A stretch of 64,000 nucleotides of DNA, taken from the NCBI GenBank assembly GCA_028877275.1, contig JAPPFP010000009.1, positions 290,889-354,888 on the forward strand, read 5' to 3'. Both the position numbers and the translations under genes were made by a program. The DNA is from Acidobacteriota bacterium (GTDB taxonomy: Bacteria; Acidobacteriota; Thermoanaerobaculia; Multivoradales; Multivoraceae). Shown here piece by piece: positions 48,599 to 57,740 of the stretch; the stretch's first letter is position 1, and every line of letters begins with the position of its first letter. The notes below the pieces were generated by a model that did no database searches, was not told the origin of the DNA, and saw nothing but the letters and a program-made list of their open reading frames with translations.

Positions 48599-49395
48599 CG
48601 ACGGCGGCGGCCGTACCCGCCGCGCCGCGGCTCGAACTCGAGGGCGGCGGCGTCGAGCGGCGGGGACGCTGGCTCCTGCGCGGCGTCGATCTCGTCATCG
48701 AGCCGGCCACCTTGATTTCGGTCGTGGGTCCGAACGGGGCCGGCAAGTCGACCCTGCTGCGGCTCCTGAGCGGCGCGTGGCGGTTGACCGAAGGCCGCGT
48801 ACTGCTGGGCGGCTTCGACCTGGCGGCTCTGCCGCGGCGTCAGGCGGCCAGACGGGTGGCCTATGTGCCGCAGACCGTGCGCCCGACCTTCGAGTTCACG
48901 GTGCGCGAGTTCGTGACCCTCGGCCGTTACCCGCACGAAAGCCGCCTGTTCGGCACCCGTTCCGCCGACCGCGGATGGATCGACCGCTGCCTGGACGACA
49001 CGGACGTGCTGGCGCTGGCCGAACGACGGGTGACGACGCTGTCGGGAGGCGAGCTGCAGCGGGTGCTGATGGCGCGCTGTCTGGCAACCGAGGCGGAGGT
49101 CCTGCTGCTCGACGAACCGACCTCGAACCTCGATCTCGCCCACGGTCTCGACCTCCTGGGCCTGGCGCGCAATCTGGTCGACGAGGGACGCTCGGTCGTG
49201 CTGGTCCTCCACGACCTGAACGCGGCCGCGCGTTTCGCCGACCGGGTGGCCGTGCTGGACGCGGGCGCCCTGGTCGCCGAGGGACCCCCGGCGGACGTCC
49301 TCGATCCGGACCTGCTGCGCAGGGTGTTTAGCGTCCGCGCCGTGCCGCTGGCCGGATCTGCGGCGCCGGTGTTCGACTTCGAACCGCTCCCCTAG
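48595..49395 (+). CDS. Heme/cobalamin-type ABC transporter ATP-binding protein
   Basis: 266 aa; GPNGAGKSTLLRLLSG, LSGGELQRVLMARCLATEAEVLLLDEPTSNLD. Confidence 0.94.
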   Translation: MTTAAAVPAAPRLELEGGGVERRGRWLLRGVDLVIEPATLISVVGPNGAGKSTLLRLLSGAWRLTEGRVLLGGFDLAALPRRQAARRVAYVPQTVRPTFEFTVREFVTLGRYPHESRLFGTRSADRGWIDRCLDDTDVLALAERRVTTLSGGELQRVLMARCLATEAEVLLLDEPTSNLDLAHGLDLLGLARNLVDEGRSVVLVLHDLNAAARFADRVAVLDAGALVAEGPPADVLDPDLLRRVFSVRAVPLAGSAAPVFDFEPLP

Positions 49396-49859
49396 GAGTC
49401 TCCCTGGAGCCGCACGAGGTAGCTCTGCCGGCCCTCCAGCACCCGTTCGCCGCGCTGGTTGTCGATCTCGCTCTCCAGCACGATCACGCCGGTCGTCCGC
49501 TGGCGCTTCAGCTCCGCGATGCGCAGCATCGGGTACAGGGTGTCGCCCGGGTACACCGGCTTCAGGAAGCGGCATGACTGGTCGATGTAACCGATCATGG
49601 CGCGGCCGACCGCGTCGGCGAAGGTGCCGGCGCCGGCCGCCGTGTAGGAGAGCACCTGGAGGCCGTGGGCGAGCAGCCCGTCGTGGCCTTGCGACTTGCA
49701 GTACTCGATGTCGTAGTGGATCGGGTGGTTGTCGCCCGATAGGGCCTGGAACGCGGCGAAGTGAGCTTCGGTCACGGTGCGGCTGGGTAGCGGGAACGTC
49801 TCGCCGACACGCAGTTCGTCGAACGGCCTGACGGGAACCAGGCCGCGTTCCTCAGCCAC
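49392..49859 (-). CDS. MaoC-family dehydratase
   Basis: 155 aa; FQALSGDNHPIHYDIEYCKSQGHDGLLAHGLQVLSY. Confidence 0.92.
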   Translation of the reverse strand: MAEERGLVPVRPFDELRVGETFPLPSRTVTEAHFAAFQALSGDNHPIHYDIEYCKSQGHDGLLAHGLQVLSYTAAGAGTFADAVGRAMIGYIDQSCRFLKPVYPGDTLYPMLRIAELKRQRTTGVIVLESEIDNQRGERVLEGRQSYLVRLQGDS

Positions 49860-50886
49860 CGAACACCCGGACCAGCGCTTCGGCCGCCTGCGTCGTCTCC
49901 TCGGGGCTCACGTCGCGGTGGGTGACGAGACGGATGTGCACCGGGCTCACGTCCAGGCAGAGCACGTTCTCCTTCCGGAGCGCCTCGACGCACTCCGGGG
50001 CGCTGCGTCCCGTGCCCTCGACCGAGAAGATGAGGATGTTCGTTCGCTGTTCCGCGATCAGTGCGACGCCGGGAAGGTCGTTGAGAGTCTCCGCGAGCAG
50101 GCGGGCGTTCTCGTGATCCTGGACCAGCAGCGGTGGGCTTTCGTCGAGGGCGACCTCGGCGGCGGCGGCGAGCACGCCCACCTGCCGCATCTGGCCGCCG
50201 CACATCTGGCGGTAGCGCCGGACGTTGCGGACGAAGTCGCGCGAGCCGACGACGATCGATCCGGCGGGCGCCCCCAGCCCCTTCGAGAAGCAGAAGGAGA
50301 GCGAGTCGACGGGTCCCGCGGCCTCGGCAGGCGTGCAGTTGAGCGCGGTCGCGGCGTTGAAGAGGCGGGCGCCGTCGAGGTGGACGCGAAGACCGCGGCG
50401 GTGCGCCAGGTCGCAGAGCGCGCGTGTGCGTTCCGGTTCATAGACCGTACCCCCGGCGCGGTTGCAACTGTTCTCCAGGCAGAGCAGCCGGGTCGGAGCC
50501 ACGGTCGAGTGGTCGGGCTGTATTGCCGCCTCGACCTGTTCCGGCGTCAGGATGCCGTCGGCCCCCGCCGTCACCGGCCGCGGCAGGAGGCCGCCGATGC
50601 CCGTGATCCCGTTGTTCTCGTGATTGATGATGTGAGCGTTCGACTCGAGCAGAACCTCGCTGCCGCGGGGCAGCTCGTGCGCGAGCAGACACGAGAGATT
50701 GCCCTGCGTGCCGGAAGGGACGAAGAGGGCCGCCTCCCGGCCGAGCAAGTCGGCGACACGCTCCTGGAGGCGATTGGCGGTCGGATCCTCTCGAAAGACG
50801 TCATCGCCGACTTCGGCCTTGGCCATCGCCCTGCGCATGGCCGGGGATGGCCGGGTCATCGTGTCGGAACGGAGTTCCACCGGCAT
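49852..50886 (-). CDS. Low-specificity L-threonine aldolase family
   Basis: 344 aa; LRSDTMTRPSPAMRRAMAKAEVGDDVFREDPTANRLQE, LHLDGARLFNA-like VHLDGARLFNAATAL, CFSKGLGAPAGSI. Confidence 0.93.
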   Translation of the reverse strand: MPVELRSDTMTRPSPAMRRAMAKAEVGDDVFREDPTANRLQERVADLLGREAALFVPSGTQGNLSCLLAHELPRGSEVLLESNAHIINHENNGITGIGGLLPRPVTAGADGILTPEQVEAAIQPDHSTVAPTRLLCLENSCNRAGGTVYEPERTRALCDLAHRRGLRVHLDGARLFNAATALNCTPAEAAGPVDSLSFCFSKGLGAPAGSIVVGSRDFVRNVRRYRQMCGGQMRQVGVLAAAAEVALDESPPLLVQDHENARLLAETLNDLPGVALIAEQRTNILIFSVEGTGRSAPECVEALRKENVLCLDVSPVHIRLVTHRDVSPEETTQAAEALVRVFGG

Positions 50887-50911
50887 GGCGAGCGATCATA
50901 CTTGCGCGCGA

Positions 50912-52441
50912 ATGGCGGACTCGCAGCACTCGCTCCCTCTCCCGCCGACGGATCCGGAGGTGGTTGCCGCCGCCGACCTGGGCTCCAACAGCTTTCATCT
51001 GGTCGTGGCTGAAGTGCGGGGCGGCCAGCTCGTGTTCGTCGACCGGCGGAAGGAGTTCGTGCGGCTCGCCGCCGGACTCGATGAGCGCAAGCGCCTGACT
51101 CCGGAGGCAACGGCGCGTGCGCTCGACTGTCTCGGCCGCTTCGGCGAACGCGTGCGCTCGTTTCCTCCGGGAACGGTTCGGGTCGTGGGCACGAACACGC
51201 TGCGGCAGGCGCGCAACGCCCGCGATCTGCTGGAGGCAGCGCAACGATCGCTCGGTCATCCGGTGGAGATCGTGTCGGGCCTGGAGGAGGCGCGGCTGAT
51301 CTACCTGGGCGTGTCGAGGAGCCTGGCCGGCGACGAACGGCGCCTGGTGGTGGACATCGGCGGCGGCTCGACCGAGCTGATCGTCGGCGAGGGCTCGCGG
51401 CCGCTCGATCTTGAGAGCCTGTACATGGGTTGCGTCAGCTTCAGCCTGCGGCACTTCCGGAACGGCCGGGTGAAGGAGAAGCGGTGGCAACGGGCGGAGA
51501 TCGCGGCCCTGCAGGAGCTGGAACCGGTCGAGCGCCGTTTCCGGAACGGCGCCGGCTGGCGCGTGGCGGTGGGCTCGTCCGGGACGGTTCGTTCGGTGGC
51601 CGAAGTGGTGCAGGCGGCTGGCTGGTGCGAGCAGGGAATCACGCTCGAGGCTCTGCTGCGCCTTCGGGAACTGTTGCTCGAACGGGGCGTCACGGTGCAG
51701 GGCGGCATCAAGGGCCTCAGCGACGGACGGGCGCCCGTGTTCGCCGGCGGGGTCGCTGTGCTGCTGGCGGTGTTCAAGGCACTGGGCATCGAGCACATGC
51801 GGGTAGCCGGCGGCGCCCTGCGGGAGGGCGCCCTGTACGACCTGCTCGGCCGCCTGCACCACGAAGACACCCGGCACGCGGCCGTCGAGTCGATGGCCCG
51901 GCGATACCACGTGCAGCCGGAGCAGGCGGAGAGGGTCCGGGGAACCGCGCTGCAGCTCCTCGAGCAGTGCGCCGAGGCCTGGAACCTGACAGGACAGCTT
52001 CCGTGGCTCATGCTCTCCTGGGGGGCCCAGTTGCACGAGGTCGGTCTGGACATCAACCACGCCGGCTTCCACAAGCACGGCGCCTACATCGTCGAGAACG
52101 CGGAGATGCACGGGTTTTCGCTCCAGGAACACGTGCTGCTGGCTTCACTCGTGCGGAGCCACCGCCGCAAGTTCCCGCGCCAGATCTTCGATCGCCTCCC
52201 CTCGGGATGGCGGCAACCGGCGCGGCGCGGCGCTGTCCTGTTGCGGCTCGCGGCAGTACTCCACCGCAGCCGGCGGGACGAACCACTGGCGGTCAGGCTC
52301 GAGGTCGACGGGCGCGATCTGAGGCTCGTGCTGCCCGCGGCCTGGCTGGAGAAGTCGCCCCTGACCAGGGCCGACCTGCGCCAGGAGGCCACGTACCTTG
52401 CTGCTGCGAAGTACCGATTGACGGTGGAGGAGGACGGCTGA
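50912..52441 (+). CDS. ppx: Exopolyphosphatase / Ppx-GppA phosphatase
   Basis: AADLGSNSFHLVVAEV, LVVDIGGGSTELIVGEG, C-terminal HD-like domain. ATG at 50885 also possible. Confidence 0.92.
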   Translation: MADSQHSLPLPPTDPEVVAAADLGSNSFHLVVAEVRGGQLVFVDRRKEFVRLAAGLDERKRLTPEATARALDCLGRFGERVRSFPPGTVRVVGTNTLRQARNARDLLEAAQRSLGHPVEIVSGLEEARLIYLGVSRSLAGDERRLVVDIGGGSTELIVGEGSRPLDLESLYMGCVSFSLRHFRNGRVKEKRWQRAEIAALQELEPVERRFRNGAGWRVAVGSSGTVRSVAEVVQAAGWCEQGITLEALLRLRELLLERGVTVQGGIKGLSDGRAPVFAGGVAVLLAVFKALGIEHMRVAGGALREGALYDLLGRLHHEDTRHAAVESMARRYHVQPEQAERVRGTALQLLEQCAEAWNLTGQLPWLMLSWGAQLHEVGLDINHAGFHKHGAYIVENAEMHGFSLQEHVLLASLVRSHRRKFPRQIFDRLPSGWRQPARRGAVLLRLAAVLHRSRRDEPLAVRLEVDGRDLRLVLPAAWLEKSPLTRADLRQEATYLAAAKYRLTVEEDG

Positions 52442-52465
52442 GGAGTGACGCCCGAACCCGGCCCG

Positions 52466-53209
52466 TCAAGCGCCGGTGCTCGCGCACTCTTCGACGGCCC
52501 GGGCCATCTCGCCCATCGAGAAGAACACGAAGTCGGTGGCCGGGGCCGCCTCGACGCGTTCGGTAGCGCCCCAGCTTCCGCCTTCGGACAGCCGTTGCCG
52601 GTCGATCCAGGCGTTGGCGAGCCCGAACCGCTTGGCCGGCACGTGGTCGTGGTGCAGGCTCTGCGCCGTGTGCAGGACGTCGGATCGGTCGAGTCCGAAG
52701 TCGGACTTGAGGTGATCGAGCAGATACTCGAAGTTCCGGTCGGCCGGCTTGTAGGAACCGATCTCCTCCGCGGTGTGGATCGCGTCGAACTCGACACCGA
52801 GCTTGCGGTTCGAGCCGGCGATGCCGTCCCTGTGCACGTTGGAGAGAATGACGAGCCGGAAGTGGCGCTTGAGGACACGTAGCGCGTCGGCCGTGTCGCC
52901 GAACGCAGGCCAGTCGGGAACCGAGGCGCCGAACGCTTCGTCGAGTTCCGGGTTGGACCGCATGCGCAGGCGGTCGGCGATGCGTCCATGCACGCGGGCC
53001 AGCAGGTCGGAGTAGAGCAGATCGGGCGTCTCCTGCTCCTGAAGGCTCTCGCACTGTCCGAATGCAAGCAGCGCGTCGTCGCGCGTGACCTTGGCGTCTA
53101 GGTTCCCCATGATCAGCGGCTGCAGCGCGTCCCAGATGCCGGTCTCCCAGTCGATCAGGGTGCCGTAACAGTCGAAGGTCAGGACGCGGTAGTCGGTGAG
53201 TCGTCGCAC
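52466..53209 (-). CDS. HAD hydrolase, haloacid dehalogenase-like
   Basis: 248 aa from GTG 53209; VLTFDCYGTLIDWETGIWDAL, LVILSNVHRDGI, SYKPADRNFEYLLDHL. Confidence 0.9.
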   Translation of the reverse strand: MRRLTDYRVLTFDCYGTLIDWETGIWDALQPLIMGNLDAKVTRDDALLAFGQCESLQEQETPDLLYSDLLARVHGRIADRLRMRSNPELDEAFGASVPDWPAFGDTADALRVLKRHFRLVILSNVHRDGIAGSNRKLGVEFDAIHTAEEIGSYKPADRNFEYLLDHLKSDFGLDRSDVLHTAQSLHHDHVPAKRFGLANAWIDRQRLSEGGSWGATERVEAAPATDFVFFSMGEMARAVEECASTGA

Positions 53210-53364
53210 GGTCGGCCTCTTGGGGCGCGCCAGCGTATCGGCATCGGCTGCTCCTGCATGCAGGGAAACGGGACGCGAGCGTAGGCGGGTACGGTCTGCA
53301 GCCGGAGTTCCAGTGTGCTGACTGGGCCGACATTCGGGCAGCCATCTACGAGCGTCGCGGCGGC

Positions 53365-53404
53365 TGGCCGCCTGCGGCGGCAGCGGGTCGGAAGACCCGC
53401 GCAC
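53365..53404 (-). repeat. REP-like palindromic element, copy B core
   Basis: Reverse complement gtgcgcgggtcttccgacccgctgccgccgcaggcggcca; 38/40 identical to 31322-31361, both mismatches in hairpin loops. Confidence 0.75.
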
Positions 53405-53469
53405 CCAGAGCTACGCCGTCACCTGACGGGTGCCTTTGCTGCGACCGGTGAAGCTCACTACGGGCGGAT

Positions 53470-53487
53470 GCCGGCCGGAAGGCCGGC
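53470..53487. repeat. REP-like hairpin (gccggcc-ggaa-ggccggc), third module near copy B
   Basis: Perfect 7-bp stem; same stem sequence as the third hairpin of copy A with a different loop. Confidence 0.6.
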
Positions 53488-53540
53488 GCACCGGCACGTG
53501 GCGCGCGGTGGCGCTGAGCTGAAGTCGTCCAGCCTGAAAC

Positions 53541-53697
53541 GGGCCGAGGGGAGGGTTCCAGGGGGCTGGAGGCGAGCGACTGCCCGTGTCGTCCCAGTAG
53601 CTGAGGTCGTACCGGAGCGAAGCCGACCGAAGCGAACCCCCATCCCTCCATCCACCAAGAAGGGGTGAGCGTCCCCTGGGACCTTACCCCTCGGCCC
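53541..53697. other. Putative structured RNA or MITE-like element with long closing stem
   Basis: 53541-53551 gggccgagggg pairs perfectly with 53687-53697 cccctcggccc; the stem continues 53552-53564 with 53673-53685 after a 1-nt bulge (two G-U wobbles); inner hairpins at 53605-53609/53624-53628 and 53567-53572/53645-53650. Confidence 0.5.
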
Positions 53698-53727
53698 GGT
53701 TCAGGCGGGTGCAACCACCGCCCCGCC

Positions 53728-56700
53728 TCAGGGCCGGAACTGCGTTGCCCGCGGCTTGAGCCGCGCCGGCTGCGAGACGATGTTCCACGCTAGGTCGAGC
53801 CACTCGCAGATGAGGGCGCGGGTGTCGCGGGGGTCGATCATCTCTTCGACCTGGAAGCGGGAGAGGGGGCCGACCGGGCCGCGGGCGCTTTCGATCCGGG
53901 CCATCAACTCCTCGCGGAAGGCCTTCGGGTCTTCGGCCTGGGCGAGCTGGCGCTTGTAGGCGGCTTCGATGCCGCCCTCGGGTGGGATGCCGCCGGTGTC
54001 GGCGGCGGGCCAGACGACGCGCATGGAGGGTTGGGCGCGCGGGGTCGCGTAGTTGTTGCCGGCGACGCCGAAGCTGCGGCGCATGATGACGGTGAAGACC
54101 GGGACGGTGGCCTGTGCGAAGGCGATCATCCACTGGCCGCCCCAGCGGATCGTGCCGGTGATCTCGTGTTCGAGGCCCACGGCGAAACCGGGGTTGTCGA
54201 CCAGGTTGAGGACCGGCAGGTGGAAGAGGTCGCAGAGGTCCAGGTGGCGGATCAGCTTGCGGCAGCCGTCGGCGGTGAGCGCGCCGCCGTTGGCGTGCTG
54301 GCTGTCCGAGGCGATGACGCCCATGGGATGGCCGTCCATGCGGATGAAACCGGTGACCTGGTCGGTGCCCCAGAGCGGACCGATCTCGAAGAACGAGTCC
54401 CGGTCCGCCATCAGGCGGATCGCGCGGCGGACGTCGAAGGTCGCCGTGCGCTTGCGGGGGATCAGGTTGAACAGCTCTTCGTCGCGCCGATCGGGCGGGT
54501 CGTTCGGGTCCGGCGCCGCGGTCGGGGGAGGCTCGAAGACGGAGGAGGGCAGGTAGGAGAGGAAGCGCCGGGTGAGGAGCATCGCCTCCTCCTCGGTCTC
54601 CGCCAGGTTGTCCACCGAGCCGTTGCGGCAGTGGATGTGCCAGCCGCCCAGGTCCTCCTTCGTGATGTCGTAGCCCATCGCTGGGCGCACGACGGGCGGT
54701 CCGGCGACGAACAGTTGCGCGATGTCGCGCACCATGACCGAGAAGTGGCCGAGCACCGCCTTGGCGGCGCCGATGCCGACGACGCTGCCGAGCAGGACGT
54801 TGACGACCGGCACGGTGCCCAGTTGTTCCGTGTACATCGTGCTGCCGAGGTGTCCGGGCAGGAAGGAGCCGCCGCCGCCCGCGACCCGGGGCCGTCCGGC
54901 CTTGATCGCGCCGCGGCTTTCCTTGGCCTTGCTCTCGCCCGCCTTCTGCTGTTGCGGCACCATCGCGGCGACGCTGCCGCCGCCCGACGAGCCGTCGAGC
55001 AGTCGGATCGAGGGCGCGCGCATCTCGAGGGCCAGCCGGTCGAGATAGCTGCTCTTCGCGCCGATCGCGCCGTCCGCGTGGCCGCCCCGGGAAGTGAAGT
55101 CGTCGGCGCAGACGACCGCGGTGCGGCCTTCGATCCGGCCCCATCCGCCGACGTGGTTGGCCGGCGTGAAGGCCGTGATCGCGCCGGCCTCGTCGTAGGA
55201 CGCGAAACCCGCGATGCTGCCGATCTCGTGGAAGGAGTCTTCGTCGAGCAGGAGGTCGATTCGTTCCCGGCAGGTCAGCTTGCCGCGGCTGCGCTGGCGA
55301 ACGACTCCGGGATCGTCGGAGCCCGGGGCGAGGCGCTCGAGGGCCAGGGCCTGCATCGTGGCCACGTCCTCGAGCATCGGCGCCCAGGTGTCGTCCCGTT
55401 GGTCGGCCACCGCTTCGCCCGTAGCTTCCCTGGCGGGCGCGATCACCGCGACGACCTGGCCGGCCTCCACCGTGTCGCCCGGTTGCAGCGGCTGGAGGGC
55501 GGCCACCCGGCCGTCGCAGGGCGACGCGACGGCGGACTCCATCTTCATCGCGCTGACGACGAGCAGGGTTTCGCCGGCGGCGACCTGCTCGCCGTCCGCC
55601 GCGCGCACCTCGAGGACCGAGCCGGCCATCGGGCAGGCGACGCCTTGCTGACCGGGTTCTACGTCGAGTTCGGCGGAGCTCGTCCTGGCCGCGGTCTGCG
55701 TGCCCGCGCCGCTCGCTACCGAGAGACCCATCACGGTCGCCTGTTGCCGCAACAGGGTCATGGCGCCGTTGGCGGCCGCGATGCCGGTGTCGGCAGAGAG
55801 CAGTTCCGGGTTCTCCTCCAGGAGCGTGGTCCGGGCATCGCCGGCGCGGACGGAGGGATGGGCGAGGATCGCCTTGAGCTGGTCGAGGTTCGTGGCGAGT
55901 CCGCCGACGTGGAACTCCGAGACCGCTCGTCGCGTGCGCTCGACGGCGGCGGTGAAGGACGCGGCGCCGGGACCGAACGAGGAGGAACTCGTGGCCGTCA
56001 CCTTGGCCAGCAGGGGGTCGAACTGGGGCGGCGGCGAATAGCCGACATAGCCGCAGCCGTCGACTCGCACGCCGGGACCGGCGGGTTCCTTGTACGCGTT
56101 CAGCGTTCCGGCGCCGCGGGCGACCACGCGGGCCTGGACGGCGAAGCCCCGAGGCTCGCCGACCGCAGCCTGGTCGCCGAGACCCAGGGAGTCGAGGCTG
56201 GCGCCAGCGGCAAGTCGAAACTGAGCCTCGACGAGATCGAACCCGGTGACCTGCTCGGTGACGGTGTGCTCGACCTGGATGCGGGCGTTGCACTCGATGA
56301 AGAAGTGCTCGTCGCTCTCGGGGACGACCAGAAACTCGACCGTCCCGGCGTTGACGTAGCCAGCCGTCTCCATCAGCCTGACCGCGTCGACTAGGAGACG
56401 CTCGCGCAGTTCGTTGTCCAGGCCGGGCGCGGGGGCCGTCTCGATCACCTTCTGGTTGCGCAACTGAACGGAGCAGTCCCGCTCGTGCAGGTGGACGGCG
56501 TTGCCGTTCGCGTCGGCCAGGACCTGCACCTCGATGTGTCGCGGGCGCTCGATCAGCTTCTCGACGAACAGCGCGCCGTCGCCGAACGCGGCCTCCGCTT
56601 CACTTCGGCACCGCTCGAAGGCCTCGGTCATCGCGTCCCCGGAGCGCACCGTGCGCATACCGCGGCCGCCCCCTCCCGCTGCGGCCTTGAGCATCACGGG

Positions 56701-57174
56701 ATAGCCGAGCAGATCCGCGAGCGCCGCCGCCTCGTTGGCCGAGTCCACCGGTCCGTCGCTGCCGGGAACGACCGGGATGTCGAGGGAAGCGGCAAGCTGG
56801 CGCGCGCGCACCTTGTCGCCGAACAGGGAGAGGACGGCCGGCGGCGGGCCGACGAAGACCAGGCCGGCCGCGGCGCAGCGCTCGGCGAAGTCCGCGTTCT
56901 CGGCCAGGAATCCGTAGCCGGGATGGACGCAGTCGCAGCCGCTGGCTAGGGCGGCGGCGACCAGATCCTCGGCGTCGAGATAGGCGGCGACGGGGTCGTC
57001 GGGGGCGCCGTTGCCGATTTGTAGCGCCTCGGTCGTCAGTCGCGTGTGGAGCGACAGGGAGTCGGCCGCGGGATAGACGCCGACCGACTCGATGCCCAGG
57101 ACCTCCGCCGCCTTGGCGATGCGGATGGCGATCTCGCCACGGTTGCTGATGAGGACCCGTCCGAGGTTGGGCAT
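53728..57174 (-). CDS. Single-chain acyl-CoA carboxylase (BC-BCCP-CT fusion)
   Basis: 1148 aa from ATG 57174; BC: RVLISNRGEIAIRIAKAAEVLGI, HPGYGFLAENADFAERC; biotin motif SAMKMES (55534-55551 on + coordinates); CT: GSSGGGSVAAMVP..., DLFHLPVLNLVDNPGFAVGLEHE. Confidence 0.94.
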   Translation of the reverse strand: MPNLGRVLISNRGEIAIRIAKAAEVLGIESVGVYPAADSLSLHTRLTTEALQIGNGAPDDPVAAYLDAEDLVAAALASGCDCVHPGYGFLAENADFAERCAAAGLVFVGPPPAVLSLFGDKVRARQLAASLDIPVVPGSDGPVDSANEAAALADLLGYPVMLKAAAGGGGRGMRTVRSGDAMTEAFERCRSEAEAAFGDGALFVEKLIERPRHIEVQVLADANGNAVHLHERDCSVQLRNQKVIETAPAPGLDNELRERLLVDAVRLMETAGYVNAGTVEFLVVPESDEHFFIECNARIQVEHTVTEQVTGFDLVEAQFRLAAGASLDSLGLGDQAAVGEPRGFAVQARVVARGAGTLNAYKEPAGPGVRVDGCGYVGYSPPPQFDPLLAKVTATSSSSFGPGAASFTAAVERTRRAVSEFHVGGLATNLDQLKAILAHPSVRAGDARTTLLEENPELLSADTGIAAANGAMTLLRQQATVMGLSVASGAGTQTAARTSSAELDVEPGQQGVACPMAGSVLEVRAADGEQVAAGETLLVVSAMKMESAVASPCDGRVAALQPLQPGDTVEAGQVVAVIAPAREATGEAVADQRDDTWAPMLEDVATMQALALERLAPGSDDPGVVRQRSRGKLTCRERIDLLLDEDSFHEIGSIAGFASYDEAGAITAFTPANHVGGWGRIEGRTAVVCADDFTSRGGHADGAIGAKSSYLDRLALEMRAPSIRLLDGSSGGGSVAAMVPQQQKAGESKAKESRGAIKAGRPRVAGGGGSFLPGHLGSTMYTEQLGTVPVVNVLLGSVVGIGAAKAVLGHFSVMVRDIAQLFVAGPPVVRPAMGYDITKEDLGGWHIHCRNGSVDNLAETEEEAMLLTRRFLSYLPSSVFEPPPTAAPDPNDPPDRRDEELFNLIPRKRTATFDVRRAIRLMADRDSFFEIGPLWGTDQVTGFIRMDGHPMGVIASDSQHANGGALTADGCRKLIRHLDLCDLFHLPVLNLVDNPGFAVGLEHEITGTIRWGGQWMIAFAQATVPVFTVIMRRSFGVAGNNYATPRAQPSMRVVWPAADTGGIPPEGGIEAAYKRQLAQAEDPKAFREELMARIESARGPVGPLSRFQVEEMIDPRDTRALICEWLDLAWNIVSQPARLKPRATQFRP

Positions 57175-57242
57175 TCTGCGCCGATCCCTAGAGTGGTAAA
57201 GAGGAACAGGAGGATACAGGCGGGGCGCTAGCATCCCGCGCC

Positions 57243-57740
57243 ATGGCATTCACCTGGCGCTACGCCACGGCCGGCGACGCACCGGCGATCGTCGCGCTCG
57301 TCAACGACGCCTTCGAGGTGGAGGCGGACGTGCTGACCGGCGAGAGGATCGCACTCCCGGACGTGATGGACCGCCTCGAGCGCGGTTCGTTCCTCGTGTG
57401 CGACGCGGAGATAGACGGGCTGGCGGGCTGTGTCTACGTCGAGTTGCGTGGCGAGACCGGCTACCTGGGCCTGGTGTCCGTCGCATCGACGCGACAGAGT
57501 CTGGGGCTGGGCCGCGACCTGATGGCCGCGGCGGAGGACTGGCTGCACGATGCGGGCTGCAGCGTTTGCCAGCTCTGGGTGCTCAGCAGCCGGCCGGAGC
57601 TGCTCGCCTGGTACGGCCGGCGGGGATACCGGGTGGTCCGGAAGGAGCCGTTCGAGGCGGTCAACCCGCCGCCGACGAGAAAACCGCTTCGCCCGGTCCA
57701 CTTCGAGATCATGGAGCGCGAACTGGCTAGGGCTCCCTGA
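57243..57740 (+). CDS. GNAT-family N-acetyltransferase
   Basis: 165 aa; LGLVSVASTRQSLGLGRDLMAAAEDWLHDAGC, ELLAWYGRRGYRVV. Confidence 0.92.
   Translation: MAFTWRYATAGDAPAIVALVNDAFEVEADVLTGERIALPDVMDRLERGSFLVCDAEIDGLAGCVYVELRGETGYLGLVSVASTRQSLGLGRDLMAAAEDWLHDAGCSVCQLWVLSSRPELLAWYGRRGYRVVRKEPFEAVNPPPTRKPLRPVHFEIMERELARAP

Noticed and set aside
53315-53668. 117-aa + ORF and overlapping minus ORFs in the intergenic island
   Set aside because: They run through palindromic repeats and show no protein features; better explained as non-coding repeats.
54031-56394. 787-aa + strand ORF
   Set aside because: Antisense to the carboxylase gene; low-complexity R/A/G/D/V composition typical of high-GC shadow ORFs.
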